Of a stretch of DNA of 64,000 nt, positions 9,386 to 18,569 are shown piece by piece. The translations under genes were made by a program, and so were the position numbers. Origin of the DNA: Pseudomonadota bacterium (GTDB lineage: Bacteria > Pseudomonadota > Gammaproteobacteria > Steroidobacterales > Steroidobacteraceae); contig JANXOV010000004.1 of assembly GCA_025357635.1 (NCBI GenBank), forward strand, positions 111,032-175,031, in the 5' to 3' direction. The notes beneath the pieces were generated by a model. The model was not told the origin of the DNA, did no database searches, and saw only the letters and a list, made by a program, of their open reading frames with translations. How positions within the stretch are numbered: the first letter of the stretch is position 1; each line of letters starts with the position of its first letter.

Positions 9386-9628
9386 ATGAAAAACGTCACC
9401 GTGACGCTCGACGAGAAAACCGCTGCCTGGGCCCGCATATACGCGGCCCGTCGCGATATGAGCCTGTCGCGATATCTGGGCGAGCTTCTGCATCGTCAGA
9501 TGCACGAATCGCGCGACTACGAGCGTGCGATGAAGCGCTATTTTTCCAGACCGCCCGCCAGGCTCAGCAATCCCGGCGACCGATACCCCACCCGCGAGGA
9601 CTTGTATGCCCGCGATGACCTTCGTTGA
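9386..9628 (+). CDS. Antitoxin of a PIN-domain pair (RHH-like)
   Basis: An 80-residue basic protein. Its N-terminus (KNVTVTLDEKTAAWARIYAA) has the strand-helix-helix pattern of ribbon-helix-helix DNA-binding antitoxins; the C-terminal third is charged and likely wraps the toxin. The ATG at 9386 begins the recognisable strand; upstream in-frame codons belong to the pseudogene tail. It ends 23 bases inside the start of the PIN toxin gene, the usual antitoxin-first overlapping order. Expected to bind toxin and repress the operon. Confidence 0.75.
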   Translation: MKNVTVTLDEKTAAWARIYAARRDMSLSRYLGELLHRQMHESRDYERAMKRYFSRPPARLSNPGDRYPTREDLYARDDLR

Positions 9629-10148
9629 CACAAACGTATTCGTGTACGCACGCGATGTTGCGCACCCACAGAAGCAGGCGATCGCCGGAGAATGGCTGCT
9701 GCGTCTGTGGCGCGAACAATCCGGGCGGACGAGCATGCAGGTACTGAGCGAACTTTACCTGACGCTGACCCGGAAACTCCGCCCCGGCCTTTGCGTGGAC
9801 GAAGCGTGGGAGGACATCGAAGCGCTTATGGCCTGGGATTCGCCTTCCGTGGATTGCGACGTGATTCGTCGCGCTCATGAGACTGAAAAGCGATACCGTC
9901 TCAGCTGGTGGGACAGCATGATCGTAGCTGCCGCACAACTGCAAGAATGCGATACATTGCTATCGGAGGATCTTCAAGACGGCATGCGATTCGGGCAGGT
10001 CACCGTTCGGAGTCCGTTCAAACTCGATGTTGGTGAGACGCCTGCTGCGTACCATGTGCAACCCGTTATCGCGCAGCGCCATCGGCCCAGGGGCAGGCCG
10101 CGACAACAGCCGATGGGCAAGCTGGCGACAGACCGGCAGAGCCCTTAG
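9606..10148 (+). CDS. vapC: PIN-domain ribonuclease toxin (VapC-like)
   Basis: A 180-residue protein with the PIN-domain acidic set: DTNVFVYA near residue 7, SMQVLSELY giving the conserved Glu, WWDSMIVAAA giving the third Asp, and LLSEDLQDG giving the fourth. These coordinate Mg2+ in VapC-type RNases that cleave tRNA or rRNA. About 35 residues after VRSPF exceed the usual length (about 140) and may come from stop-codon loss. Overlaps the antitoxin gene by 23 bases. Confidence 0.85.
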   Translation: MPAMTFVDTNVFVYARDVAHPQKQAIAGEWLLRLWREQSGRTSMQVLSELYLTLTRKLRPGLCVDEAWEDIEALMAWDSPSVDCDVIRRAHETEKRYRLSWWDSMIVAAAQLQECDTLLSEDLQDGMRFGQVTVRSPFKLDVGETPAAYHVQPVIAQRHRPRGRPRQQPMGKLATDRQSP

Positions 10149-10218
10149 CGCAGGCTCATCCATCCGGCGCGCTTCTCACAGCTCGTTGCGATAAGCTCAC
10201 GTCTTTGCGGACATCCCA

Positions 10219-12027
10219 ATGCGGAAAGTAAACACCCTGGCCTGCCTTTTGCTCGCCGCCTCCAGCGCTTTCGGACTCACTCAGCCAGGCACCACCCTCG
10301 ACAATCCCGGTGCCGCCTCGATTCAGCTGAAAAAGCTGTTTGCCGCCAGCGACGAGTCAAACCTGAAGCGTAATCCGCTGCAGGCGCTTTTTCGCGGCGA
10401 CCTGCGATATGCCGGCGAGTTTGGCGACTACCTCAGCGACGCTTACTTCGCCGCCGAGAAACAAGCGGCGATGGATGATCTGGCCGCCCTTGCCCGCATC
10501 GACCGCGGCTCACTGGGACCGGAAGATCAGGTCAGCTACGACGTCTTTCACTATCAGCGCAATGACAGTCTGCGCGGATTCGCACCGGCGCTGCTCAAAG
10601 CGCAGTACGAACGGCCGATCGAGCATTTCTTCGGCGTGCAGGCATCGATTCCCCAGTTGTCCTCGGGTGAAGGCGCCGCCCCGTTCAAGACAGTGGCCGA
10701 CTACGACAACAATCTGCGGCGGCTCGACGGTTACATCGTGTATCTGGACCGCGCCATTGGCCGCATGAGGCAGGGACTGGCCGACGGCATCACCAATCCC
10801 AAACTGGTCATGGCGCACGTCGTCAACCAGTTCGACTCGCTCATCGCCGAGGGCGTGGACGACTCGACCTTCTTCAGGCCCATCAAAAAGTTTCCGGCCG
10901 CCATTTCCGCCGCCGACCGGCAGAGACTGACGCACGCCTACGCACGCTTCATTCGCGACAAGCTCACGCCTGCGCACCGACGCATGCGTGATTTTCTCAA
11001 GACCGAGTATCTGCCGCGGGCACGCGATGCGGTGGGCCTGGGCCAGATGCCAGCCGGAGCGCCGCTATACCGCTACCTCGTTGCCAGCGCGACGACGACC
11101 TCAATGACGCCGGAAGCGATTCACGCGCTGGGCTTGAGGGAGGTCGAGCGCATCCACGCCGAGATGGAAAAGGTCAAGACATCGGTCGGATTCAACAAGA
11201 GTCTGAAGGAATTCGACTCGTTCATGCGCAACGATCCTCGATTTGCGCCTGCCTCGAAAGCATCGATGCGCGATGCCTTCCTCGCCATCGACAACAAGCT
11301 CCAGGCGTCAATACCACGAGAATTCAGCAGGGTGCCGAAGTCGCTGCTGGAGATTCGCCCGGTTCCCGCCGCCACAGAAAAAATCGATGCGGGGGGATAC
11401 TATGAAGCCGGCACGCCTGACGGGTCACGCCCCGGCATTTTTTACTACAACACCTACGATCTGCCGTCGCGGCGAACCTGGGGCTTTGAGGCGCTGTTCC
11501 TGCATGAAGCAATACCGGGTCACCATTTCCAAGTCAGCCTGGCGCAGGAGAACACGACGTTGCCGGCATTCCAACGCTTTGGCGGCAATACCGCCTACGA
11601 CGAAGGCTGGGGACTCTATGCTGAAAGTCTGGGAGTCGAACTGGGGCTGCTCACCGATCCCTACCAAAAGTACGGCAGTCTGAACCAGGAGATCCTGCGC
11701 GCCATGCGGCTCGTCGTCGACACCGGCATTCATGCTCAGCAATGGAATCGCGACAGCGCCATCACCTACATGCTGGAGAATTCCGCGATGAGCCGCACCG
11801 ACGCCACGGCGGAAGTTGATCGCTACATCGCGGTACCCGCTCAGGCATTGGCGTACAAAATCGGACAGCTGACCATCCAGCGCCTGCGCGCGAAGGCCGA
11901 GAAGGCGATGGGTGCAAAGTTCGACGTGCGCGCGTTTCACGAACAAGTCTTGAAGTCCGGCTCCGTACCCATGGCGGTGTTGGAGCAAAAGATCGAGGAT
12001 TGGATTGCCGTGGCCAGCCGCAGCTGA
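10219..12027 (+). CDS. Secreted DUF885 family putative metalloprotease
   Basis: A 602-residue protein with a clean signal peptide (about residues 1-19, ending SSAFG). The signature HEAIPGHHFQ (429-438), followed by TAYDEGWGLYAE, marks the DUF885 family, whose HExxxGHH...E arrangement resembles zinc metallopeptidases related to M32. The family is common in Proteobacteria with a large peptidase load, but its biochemistry is poorly known. Monocistronic and convergent with the sulfotransferase gene. Confidence 0.88.
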   Translation: MRKVNTLACLLLAASSAFGLTQPGTTLDNPGAASIQLKKLFAASDESNLKRNPLQALFRGDLRYAGEFGDYLSDAYFAAEKQAAMDDLAALARIDRGSLGPEDQVSYDVFHYQRNDSLRGFAPALLKAQYERPIEHFFGVQASIPQLSSGEGAAPFKTVADYDNNLRRLDGYIVYLDRAIGRMRQGLADGITNPKLVMAHVVNQFDSLIAEGVDDSTFFRPIKKFPAAISAADRQRLTHAYARFIRDKLTPAHRRMRDFLKTEYLPRARDAVGLGQMPAGAPLYRYLVASATTTSMTPEAIHALGLREVERIHAEMEKVKTSVGFNKSLKEFDSFMRNDPRFAPASKASMRDAFLAIDNKLQASIPREFSRVPKSLLEIRPVPAATEKIDAGGYYEAGTPDGSRPGIFYYNTYDLPSRRTWGFEALFLHEAIPGHHFQVSLAQENTTLPAFQRFGGNTAYDEGWGLYAESLGVELGLLTDPYQKYGSLNQEILRAMRLVVDTGIHAQQWNRDSAITYMLENSAMSRTDATAEVDRYIAVPAQALAYKIGQLTIQRLRAKAEKAMGAKFDVRAFHEQVLKSGSVPMAVLEQKIEDWIAVASRS

Positions 12028-12052
12028 TGGGCCTGGGCGGCTGAAGCCCATC
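12026..12052. terminator. Hairpin between convergent genes
   Basis: GATGGGC (12026-12032) pairs perfectly with GCCCATC (12046-12052) across a 13-base loop, just after the DUF885 stop and before the convergent sulfotransferase stop at 12068. It lacks a strong T-run, so a bidirectional terminator is an inference. Confidence 0.4.
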
Positions 12053-12067
12053 GAACACCCTGCGCGT

Positions 12068-14086
12068 TCAGTTCTCAAACCGGTTCAGACAGTCTCCCAA
12101 GGACCTGGCAAGCGGCGCCAGCTCCTTTTCAAAATGCCGCCAGTGCCCGATGCCCGAATCGTAGATGGGCTGACGCACCTGCTCAGAGCTGGCCGTGCGC
12201 ACCGAGCGCTGCGTTTCGTGGAACCGCAGGCAGGCCGGTTCGAATTCCAGACCGCAATGTGTGAGCAGCCGCCGCACCTCACCTTCGGTATCGCGAACCA
12301 ACGCCTCATAATTCAACGTGAGCACGCGCCCCGGCAGGACGGCATGCCAATGATCCATGACGGCCAGGTAGCCGCGATAGTAGCGGCCCAGGTCCTCAAG
12401 ATCGTACGAGAACGTCTGGCCTTCGGCGAAATGCTGCTTGAAGGCGCTGAAGCAGGCATCCATCGGATGGCGCCGCACGTCGATAAACGTGGCGTCCGGC
12501 AGAATCAATTGCATGAAGCCGATGTGGCGGAAATTGTTGGGCATCTTGTCGATGAAGTACGGCCGCCCGGAACGCAGCTCGCGCGTCTCTTTCAGGTAGC
12601 GTTCGCCCAGCGCGCGCAGCCGTTCGGCCGGCAGCGAAGCAACCACCTCCGGATACGCATCCGTCTTGCCGCCCGCCGTTTCCAATTCCTGCACGAAAGT
12701 CAGAATGTTGGGCAACTCCATGGTGCCTTCGACTTGCGAGTGACTGGCGAGAATCTGCTCTACCAGCGTGGAGCCCGAGCGCGGCAAACCGACGATGAAC
12801 AGGGGTCGTGCCGCGCGTGGTCCTGTTGCCGGCGCCGCGGTTCTCTGCGCCATGAACGCGGCGTTGAACACATCCATGATGCGCCCGCTCTTGGACTCGA
12901 AACCCGCTGCATCGTATTGCACACTGCGCCGCCGCAGCGCATTGGCCTGCGCATAGTGTTCGAAGGAGGACACGTACTCACCGCGCTGTTCACGCGCGCG
13001 GGCTAACGCGAAGTTCAGCAGCGCCGCATTGGCCGGATCCTGCGGCTGCGCGGCCAGTGCGCTGTGCATCTGCGCCAACTGCGCATCACTAAAGCGATAG
13101 GTCTTAAGATCAGCCAGGCACCAGAAATACTCGCCGTTGGCAGGTTCCATCTCGATGCAGGCGTGGTAGGCCGCTTCGCATTCGGCGCGCCTGCCCAAGG
13201 TCTTCAACAGGTGCCCCTTTGACATCAGTACCCGGGCTGGATACAACGGACCAAGCCTCAATGCCTGCTCGAATGCGCTCAACGCCTCCGTCTGGCGCAG
13301 GCGCCGTGCCAATACCGTGCCGAGCATGACCCAGTTGCGCGCAGAATCCGGCTCGACCATCAACGCGTGACGAACGGCCTGCTCGGATTCCTCCAGCTTG
13401 CCCGCGTCCATCAGCGTCTGCGAGAGCCCGCGCCAGATCAGCGGCAGATGCGCCGACTGGCGCAGCGCATTGCGCAGCAGACGTTCGGCTTGAGCGGTTT
13501 GCCTCGCCATCAGCGCCACCGCGGCGAGGCCGCACAGCGCTGCCACATGCTTGCCTTCCTGCTTGAGAACGCCGCGGAAGATCTGCTCCGCCTCGGCCGC
13601 TTCCCGGCGCGTCAGATGATCACCGGCTCTGGCGATGTCCTCGCGGAAACGGTCGGTCTGCGCGGAACGCTCAAAGGCTTTGGCTGCGTCGATGAGCTCC
13701 CCGGAATCGACCAGCGCGTCTCCCAGCAGACGCCAGGCGGCGCTCATCGACGGATCCAACTCCAACGCGATACGCAGAGAGGCCGCCGCCTCCTGCGGTC
13801 GGGCAATGCTACGCAACAGCGCGCCCAGATCCGCGTGCAGGTGTGCCGCCCCCGGTACCAGCTCAACCGCCTGGTGAAGCGTGGCGATTGCCTGATCCGA
13901 TTTACCCTGCGCCTGAAGGATGAGCGCGAGCAGCCGCATTGCCTGCACATCCTCGGGGTGCAGTGCAAGCAGTTCGTGCAGCAGCCGTTCGGCCGTGTCG
14001 GTCTTGCCCTGGCCCAGATAAGACAATGCCAGGTCGCGGACTCCGGAGGATTCCTTGCTTTCTAGATCAGTTACCAGAGTCGCCAA
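12068..14086 (-). CDS. TPR-repeat sulfotransferase
   Basis: A 672-residue two-part protein. Residues about 1-390 are repeating TPR-like helical pairs (for example ALHPEDVQAMRLLALILQAQG). The C-terminal part is a PAPS-dependent sulfotransferase: the 5'-phosphosulfate loop GLPRSGSTLVEQ near 430 and the 3'-phosphate segment DVRRHPMDACFSAFKQ. No signal peptide or membrane segment. Its start lies 20 bases inside the end of the TonB receptor gene, so the two are one transcript and probably coupled. TPRs would present a peptide or protein acceptor to the sulfotransferase. Acceptor unknown. Confidence 0.88.
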   Translation of the reverse strand: MATLVTDLESKESSGVRDLALSYLGQGKTDTAERLLHELLALHPEDVQAMRLLALILQAQGKSDQAIATLHQAVELVPGAAHLHADLGALLRSIARPQEAAASLRIALELDPSMSAAWRLLGDALVDSGELIDAAKAFERSAQTDRFREDIARAGDHLTRREAAEAEQIFRGVLKQEGKHVAALCGLAAVALMARQTAQAERLLRNALRQSAHLPLIWRGLSQTLMDAGKLEESEQAVRHALMVEPDSARNWVMLGTVLARRLRQTEALSAFEQALRLGPLYPARVLMSKGHLLKTLGRRAECEAAYHACIEMEPANGEYFWCLADLKTYRFSDAQLAQMHSALAAQPQDPANAALLNFALARAREQRGEYVSSFEHYAQANALRRRSVQYDAAGFESKSGRIMDVFNAAFMAQRTAAPATGPRAARPLFIVGLPRSGSTLVEQILASHSQVEGTMELPNILTFVQELETAGGKTDAYPEVVASLPAERLRALGERYLKETRELRSGRPYFIDKMPNNFRHIGFMQLILPDATFIDVRRHPMDACFSAFKQHFAEGQTFSYDLEDLGRYYRGYLAVMDHWHAVLPGRVLTLNYEALVRDTEGEVRRLLTHCGLEFEPACLRFHETQRSVRTASSEQVRQPIYDSGIGHWRHFEKELAPLARSLGDCLNRFEN

Positions 14087-16400
14087 AGCGATACTTCAGG
14101 CGCAGGCCGACGGCGCGCGGCGCATTGGTGGTAATGCGCGAGTCGTACAGATAGGTGTTGATGAATACAACCGCACGTTCATTGGTGATATTGCTGACAT
14201 AAGCTTCCGCGCTCCATCGGCCTTCGGATTGATCTACGCCGACACGCAGCGACCCAATATCGTACGCTGGCTGAAGCGACCGCGCATTGAGATCGAGGCT
14301 GCTTTGCATGCTGCCGGTGTGCGACTGGTCAAATTGCACGAAGGCGCGATGGCTGGTAAACACCGGCCATTCGTAGCGCACCGCAGCGCTGGCTTTCAAA
14401 TAGGGTACGGAGGGCAGCCGCTCACGTGCCGCGACGGGAAAATCCGGATTGGCATACGTGTTGTTCACGATCTGCGAATCGTTGTAGCTCGCCGACAGCG
14501 ACAACGTCAATCCCTGGGTGGGCCGCGCCTCGACACTGGTTTCCATGCCGATGATGCGCGCACTGCCTATGTTCGCGTAAAAAGTAGTTGGCGCGATGGC
14601 AAAGTCGAACACGGCCGTCTGGAAATCCTTCCATTCGGTGACGTAGAAGGATCCATTCCAGCGATAGCGTCCCTTGTCATACTCGGTTTTCCAACCAAGC
14701 TCGTAGTTGTTCAACGTATCCGGAGTGGTTTGCTTGGGAACCGCAGGATAGTTATCGAGCCCGGTATTGATCACACCGGGGCGAAAACCCTGCGAGAAAC
14801 TGAAATAGTACAACTGCGATTCGCGCGGCTTGTACTCCAGGCCCGCGCGAAACGTGGCCTTGCTCCATTTGCCTTCCGATGGCGTGTATTCGAGCGGCTG
14901 GTAGAAGTACTTGCCGTAGCCGTTGCCGTCCGCCCGCGCCTCGAACCAGCGCGCTCCGGCCGTGACGCGCCAGCGATCCGTCAGCGCATAGTTAGCCTCA
15001 CCGAACAACGCCGTCTGACGCTCGTCGCTGCGCGTGGCGCCTGAATACCATTCCTCGGGAAAAGGTTCGCCGCCGTAGTAGTCGATCAGGGCTTTTGCCG
15101 GCGCACCATCGTGTTGGATCCCGGGCACGCGATAGAAATTCGAGTAGGTGTTGTTGGTCTTCTCGTAATAGCCGCCCACGATCCAGTTCAGGCGCCCGTC
15201 GCCCTTGGACTGCAGGCGCAGTTCCTGCGTCAGGCGCTTGGTGTCACTGCGGTATTCGGCGTACTCCAGCGGAACGTTGCAACCCACAAAGTAGAAGTCC
15301 GCGCAGGAGAATTGCTGAACATAGTCGGCGGTGGTCGAGCCGATATTGACGTACTGAACGTACTCGGAATATTCGGTGGTTGTGTTGTAGCGCGTTTTGT
15401 AATACCCGGCGATGTAGGTGAGATCGCCAATGCCCACGTCGCCTTCGAGCTTTGCCTGCGCGATGGTGTTGTAGTTATCGCCCCACTCAGGTCCAAACCG
15501 CGCCACATTCAGATCGCCGTACCGGGCGGGGTCATGGTCCCAGGCGCCGTTGTGCACCTGCTCCTGATAGTCGGCGGACATGGTGAAGCGCCAGTCCTCA
15601 TTTATATTGTGCAGCAGCGCGATTCGTCCACCCTTGAAGGTCTGCGTGTTGTAGTCATCGCGCGCCCACTCGGCATTGGTCGACGACGTGCCGTTCTTCC
15701 AATCGCGAGTCCTCAACAGGTTGTTGATGAAGCCACCCTGCTTTTCGTGGAACGCAGAGACCCGGATGGCCGTCTTGCCATTGCCCAACGGAATATTGAC
15801 GTAACCCTCTTCAGTATGATTCGCCGAGCTGCCGCCGGCGAATCGCGAGCCATCGATATCAATCCCACCGCTGAATGCCGTCGGGTCGGGCCGACTGGGA
15901 ATCAGCCGCACGGCGCCGGACATGGAGCCCGACCCGTACAGCGTGCCTTGAGGGCCATTGAGCACCTCGATCCGCTCCAGATCGTACGCATGCAAATCAG
16001 GGATGCCGCCGAAATAGCTGACTGACACATCGTTCATGAAGAACCCCGAGACCGAATTCGACGGCACCTCGGGATTGCTGCCATCCGAGGCGCCGCGAAT
16101 AAACAGGTACTGGGTTCCGGGACCGATGCTGATCATGGAAATGGACGGGGTGCGGATTGCGTAATCCTCCACCTTGGTGATGGCAAGATTATCTAGCGCC
16201 TCTTTGGAGTACACACCGACACTGGCCGGAATGTTCTGCACGCTTTCCGTGCGCTTTCGCGCCGTGACCACGATCTCCTCGAGCATGCCGGAGCCGTCCG
16301 CATGCACGAAACCCGGGGCCAGAACAGCGCCTCCGTAAAGGACCGACGCGATGGCCATGGCCAGTGGGGAAAGCGCAACAGGAGTTCGGGTGGCGTTCAT
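14067..16400 (-). CDS. TonB-dependent outer-membrane receptor
   Basis: A 777-residue protein: signal peptide (about 1-34), TonB-box-like EEIVVTARKRTESVQNIPASV (about 41-61), plug domain with FIRGASDG and ERIEVLNGPQGTLYGSGSMSGAV, then a 22-strand-type barrel rich in aromatic/Asn strands ending in a terminal aromatic-rich strand (LRLKYRF). It imports a scarce ligand across the outer membrane using TonB energy. Overlaps the TPR-sulfotransferase downstream and is divergent from a TetR regulator. No FecA-like N-terminal signalling domain is seen. The ligand cannot be named. Confidence 0.92.
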   Translation of the reverse strand: MNATRTPVALSPLAMAIASVLYGGAVLAPGFVHADGSGMLEEIVVTARKRTESVQNIPASVGVYSKEALDNLAITKVEDYAIRTPSISMISIGPGTQYLFIRGASDGSNPEVPSNSVSGFFMNDVSVSYFGGIPDLHAYDLERIEVLNGPQGTLYGSGSMSGAVRLIPSRPDPTAFSGGIDIDGSRFAGGSSANHTEEGYVNIPLGNGKTAIRVSAFHEKQGGFINNLLRTRDWKNGTSSTNAEWARDDYNTQTFKGGRIALLHNINEDWRFTMSADYQEQVHNGAWDHDPARYGDLNVARFGPEWGDNYNTIAQAKLEGDVGIGDLTYIAGYYKTRYNTTTEYSEYVQYVNIGSTTADYVQQFSCADFYFVGCNVPLEYAEYRSDTKRLTQELRLQSKGDGRLNWIVGGYYEKTNNTYSNFYRVPGIQHDGAPAKALIDYYGGEPFPEEWYSGATRSDERQTALFGEANYALTDRWRVTAGARWFEARADGNGYGKYFYQPLEYTPSEGKWSKATFRAGLEYKPRESQLYYFSFSQGFRPGVINTGLDNYPAVPKQTTPDTLNNYELGWKTEYDKGRYRWNGSFYVTEWKDFQTAVFDFAIAPTTFYANIGSARIIGMETSVEARPTQGLTLSLSASYNDSQIVNNTYANPDFPVAARERLPSVPYLKASAAVRYEWPVFTSHRAFVQFDQSHTGSMQSSLDLNARSLQPAYDIGSLRVGVDQSEGRWSAEAYVSNITNERAVVFINTYLYDSRITTNAPRAVGLRLKYRFGDSGN

Positions 16401-16434
16401 GCGGTCGACCTCGTTTCTTGACCAGCCTGAGCAT

Positions 16435-16454
16435 ATATCAGGGAAACCCGATAT
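16435..16454. promoter_or_regulatory. Possible TetR operator
   Basis: An imperfect palindrome, ATATC-A-GG...CC-C-GATAT, lies 34 bases upstream of the receptor start and about 90 bases before the TetR start, in the 146-bp divergent intergenic region. TetR repressors usually bind such 15-20 bp dyads. Weak evidence: symmetry and location only. Confidence 0.3.
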
Positions 16455-16546
16455 GGAACATGCGTTCTATAAAAGGCGCGGCGGGCGCCCAACCGGCTGT
16501 CTCCGCACAGCAACATCGGTGTAACATTGGCATTGAGAAGGAACCC

Positions 16547-17173
16547 GTGCCCAAGATCGTCGACCATGACCGCCGCCGCAAAGAGATCGCCATGCTCACG
16601 CTGGAGGTGATGCGCGCGGTGGGCATCGAGAACGCGTCGATCCGCGGCATCGCACAGCGCGGCGGCCTGAGCATGGGCGTGTTGACGCACTACTTCAAAA
16701 CAAAAGACGATCTGGTGGTGTTCACCTTCCGCTGGCTGGCGGAGCACACCTTCGCGCAACTGGATCAACTGCTCGATGATCATCATCCCGGTTTGCGGCG
16801 GCTCGAGGCCGCCATCGATGCCGTGCTGCCCCAGCCCGGCGAGCCGGCGGCGCTCGCATTGTGGATGAGTCTGTGGGACCGCGCAGTGCGAAACCCGGCG
16901 TTCGCGCGTGAGCATCGCGACTACTACCGGCGGTGGCGCGGCTACGTCAGAATGTTTCTGCAGGATGCGATCCGCCTGAAAGAAGCGCCGGCGCGGCTCA
17001 ATCTCAACACGGCCACGGATCTCATCGTCGCGGGGGCCGATGGCCTGTGGCTGGCCATGACGCTGCAGCCGCGGCGCTTTTCCAAAGTTCAGCGGCGCGT
17101 GCTGCTGCGGCAGCTGATCGACGATGTGACCAAGCATCGGCGCCATACCAGGGCGAACCGCCGCCATCGATGA
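16547..17173 (+). CDS. TetR family transcriptional regulator (BetI-like)
   Basis: 208 residues from the GTG at 16547, preceded by a good ribosome site (GAGAAGGA, 5 bases away); the open frame upstream to 16364 has no family similarity. The N-terminal helix-turn-helix reads ASIRGIAQRGGLSMGVLTHYFKTKDDL, classic TetR; the C-terminal ligand/dimer domain resembles BetI-type members. Divergent from the TonB receptor operon, which it likely represses. The last ~10 residues (HTRANRRHR) are encoded on the antisense of a truncated deacylase gene, so the native C-terminus may have been replaced at a recombination junction. Confidence 0.88.
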   Translation: MPKIVDHDRRRKEIAMLTLEVMRAVGIENASIRGIAQRGGLSMGVLTHYFKTKDDLVVFTFRWLAEHTFAQLDQLLDDHHPGLRRLEAAIDAVLPQPGEPAALALWMSLWDRAVRNPAFAREHRDYYRRWRGYVRMFLQDAIRLKEAPARLNLNTATDLIVAGADGLWLAMTLQPRRFSKVQRRVLLRQLIDDVTKHRRHTRANRRHR

Positions 17174-17291
17174 TGCGACCGTTGCTGATGATCAGATCGA
17201 ACGGCGCAGCGGGTGCCGCATGCGCCGGCGTATGCGCGAAGAACAGCGTCGCGACGATCAGCGCTCCGATGACTCGCCTCATATCAGACAC
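17140..17291 (-). pseudogene. 5' remnant of an N-acyl-D-amino-acid deacylase-type gene
   Basis: About 50 residues remain: a signal peptide (MRRVIGALIVATLFF...AHAAP) followed by FDLIISNGRIIDGGGSPWY, the usual first strands of N-acyl-D-amino-acid deacylase/amidohydrolase proteins. After SPWYGADA the frame runs into antisense of the TetR gene, so the catalytic barrel is absent. The ATG at 17282 follows the hydrolase stop by one base (17291 is an alternative), so it was the last gene of the operon running from 21014. A deletion has removed its body. Confidence 0.72.
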
Positions 17292-18168
17292 ACCTCAAGA
17301 ATTGATCGTACTCTTCGCGAAATTGTTCGAATACCTCGAAATGTGGCAACGCGCCACTCTGGAACACGCTGCTGCGCCAGTTCGCGCGCCCGGCCAGCAT
17401 CGCAGTGCCTCGATAGTCGGTGAAGTCGCCGCGCACGCCATGCGACATCCACACCGGCAGCGTCAATTGCTCGTACACCGTGTGAATGTCGGCGCTGAAC
17501 AAGGCCGCTGACAAAAAATACAGGGGTGCATGCTCCGCGCCGGGTTGACGTGCCGCGAGCACGTCGTATTGCCACAAACGATCGTCGATCAACTTCGAGC
17601 CCCAGGTACGGCGCAGAAAATAGCGAATGACCTTCGGTCGAATCAAAGCACCGAACAGTGACTTCCCCCAGCCCGGTCCTCGCAACAGCCGGTAAACCCA
17701 CGGCTTTCCATAGGTCGTTCCCTGCGGCGCGCGGCGCGATCTTTTGCCGCTGAAGCCGGTGGGACTGACCAAGGCCAGGCTGCGAAAGGCGCCCGGCTCC
17801 TCCGCAGCGGCACGCGCCAGAAACTCGCAGGACAGCGACAGCGCACATGCATCCAGCGGCGCCTCGCCGCGGCGCTCGCGAATGCGTCGTACCAGCGCAT
17901 GAAGGGCATCGGTCATCAGACGCGGTGAATACACGCGCTCACTGCGCTCGGAAAACCCAAAGCCGGGAAGATCGATGGCGAAGACCGTGCGGGTGGTGCG
18001 GTAATGATCGTACAAAGGCCGCATTTCCGCCGCTGATGCGGCGGCATTGATGCTGTGAATCAGCAGCAGTGGCGGCCCGCTGCCGCTGACGTAGGTGCTG
18101 AGACGACCTGCATGACTGTCGAACTCAAACCTTTCGCCCTCAAGGGCAGCAGGCAGAGCCGGGTTCAA
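17284..18168 (-). CDS. Alpha/beta-fold hydrolase
   Basis: A 294-residue protein starting at a TTG (18168) whose last two bases begin the TGA of the cupin gene (TTGA overlap); GAGG lies just upstream. Landmarks of the fold: PPLLLIHSINAAASAAEM (oxyanion region), FAIDLPGFGFSER, a nucleophile elbow reading ALSLSCEFLA rather than the usual G-x-S-x-G, GVRGDFTDY (acid) and LPHFE (His). The triad is therefore likely intact with a divergent elbow. The long open frame upstream of 18168 is antisense-like and excluded. Operon partner of the cupin, MFS and aminotransferase genes. Confidence 0.82.
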   Translation of the reverse strand: MNPALPAALEGERFEFDSHAGRLSTYVSGSGPPLLLIHSINAAASAAEMRPLYDHYRTTRTVFAIDLPGFGFSERSERVYSPRLMTDALHALVRRIRERRGEAPLDACALSLSCEFLARAAAEEPGAFRSLALVSPTGFSGKRSRRAPQGTTYGKPWVYRLLRGPGWGKSLFGALIRPKVIRYFLRRTWGSKLIDDRLWQYDVLAARQPGAEHAPLYFLSAALFSADIHTVYEQLTLPVWMSHGVRGDFTDYRGTAMLAGRANWRSSVFQSGALPHFEVFEQFREEYDQFLRCV

Positions 18169-18569
18169 GGCGACCTCGGTTCGAGCATGGTGTATTGAAC
18201 CTCGGCGAAGGAATCCACCGGAAACACATAAAAAAGTTTCAGCGGCGATGCGCCGGTGTTGCGGATGCCATGCGGCGCATCCGCCGGAATCGAAACCGTG
18301 GTGCCGGCCCGCACCGCGTGCTCGCCATCGCTCAGCCTGACCACGCCCTCGCCCTGCAGAAAATAGTAGAGCTCGAGCGTGGGATGACGGTGCAGCTTCA
18401 GCTCCCCGCCCGGTTCGATTTCGCACACGCCGCCGCTCACCTCGCGCGTCGGCGTGCGATCGGCGCTGATCAGCGTGCGCCAAGACACGCCCTTCCCGTC
18501 GATCTCTTCGTCGCCCGACTCGACCGCGACCTCAGACTCTTCGATTAGAAACGGCTGCATTGCTGTCAT
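18165..18569 (-). CDS. Small cupin-domain protein
   Basis: A 134-residue single cupin. Motif 1 is GGELKLHRHPTLELYYFLQGEG (two His and one Glu ligand), motif 2 is IPADAPHGIRNTG (last His), so the metal site is complete. AGGAG precedes the ATG at 18569. It overlaps the MFS gene by 38 bases upstream and the hydrolase by 4 bases downstream. Could be a dioxygenase, isomerase or lyase in the same pathway, or a ligand sensor; it lacks a DNA-binding domain. Confidence 0.82.
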   Translation of the reverse strand: MTAMQPFLIEESEVAVESGDEEIDGKGVSWRTLISADRTPTREVSGGVCEIEPGGELKLHRHPTLELYYFLQGEGVVRLSDGEHAVRAGTTVSIPADAPHGIRNTGASPLKLFYVFPVDSFAEVQYTMLEPRSP

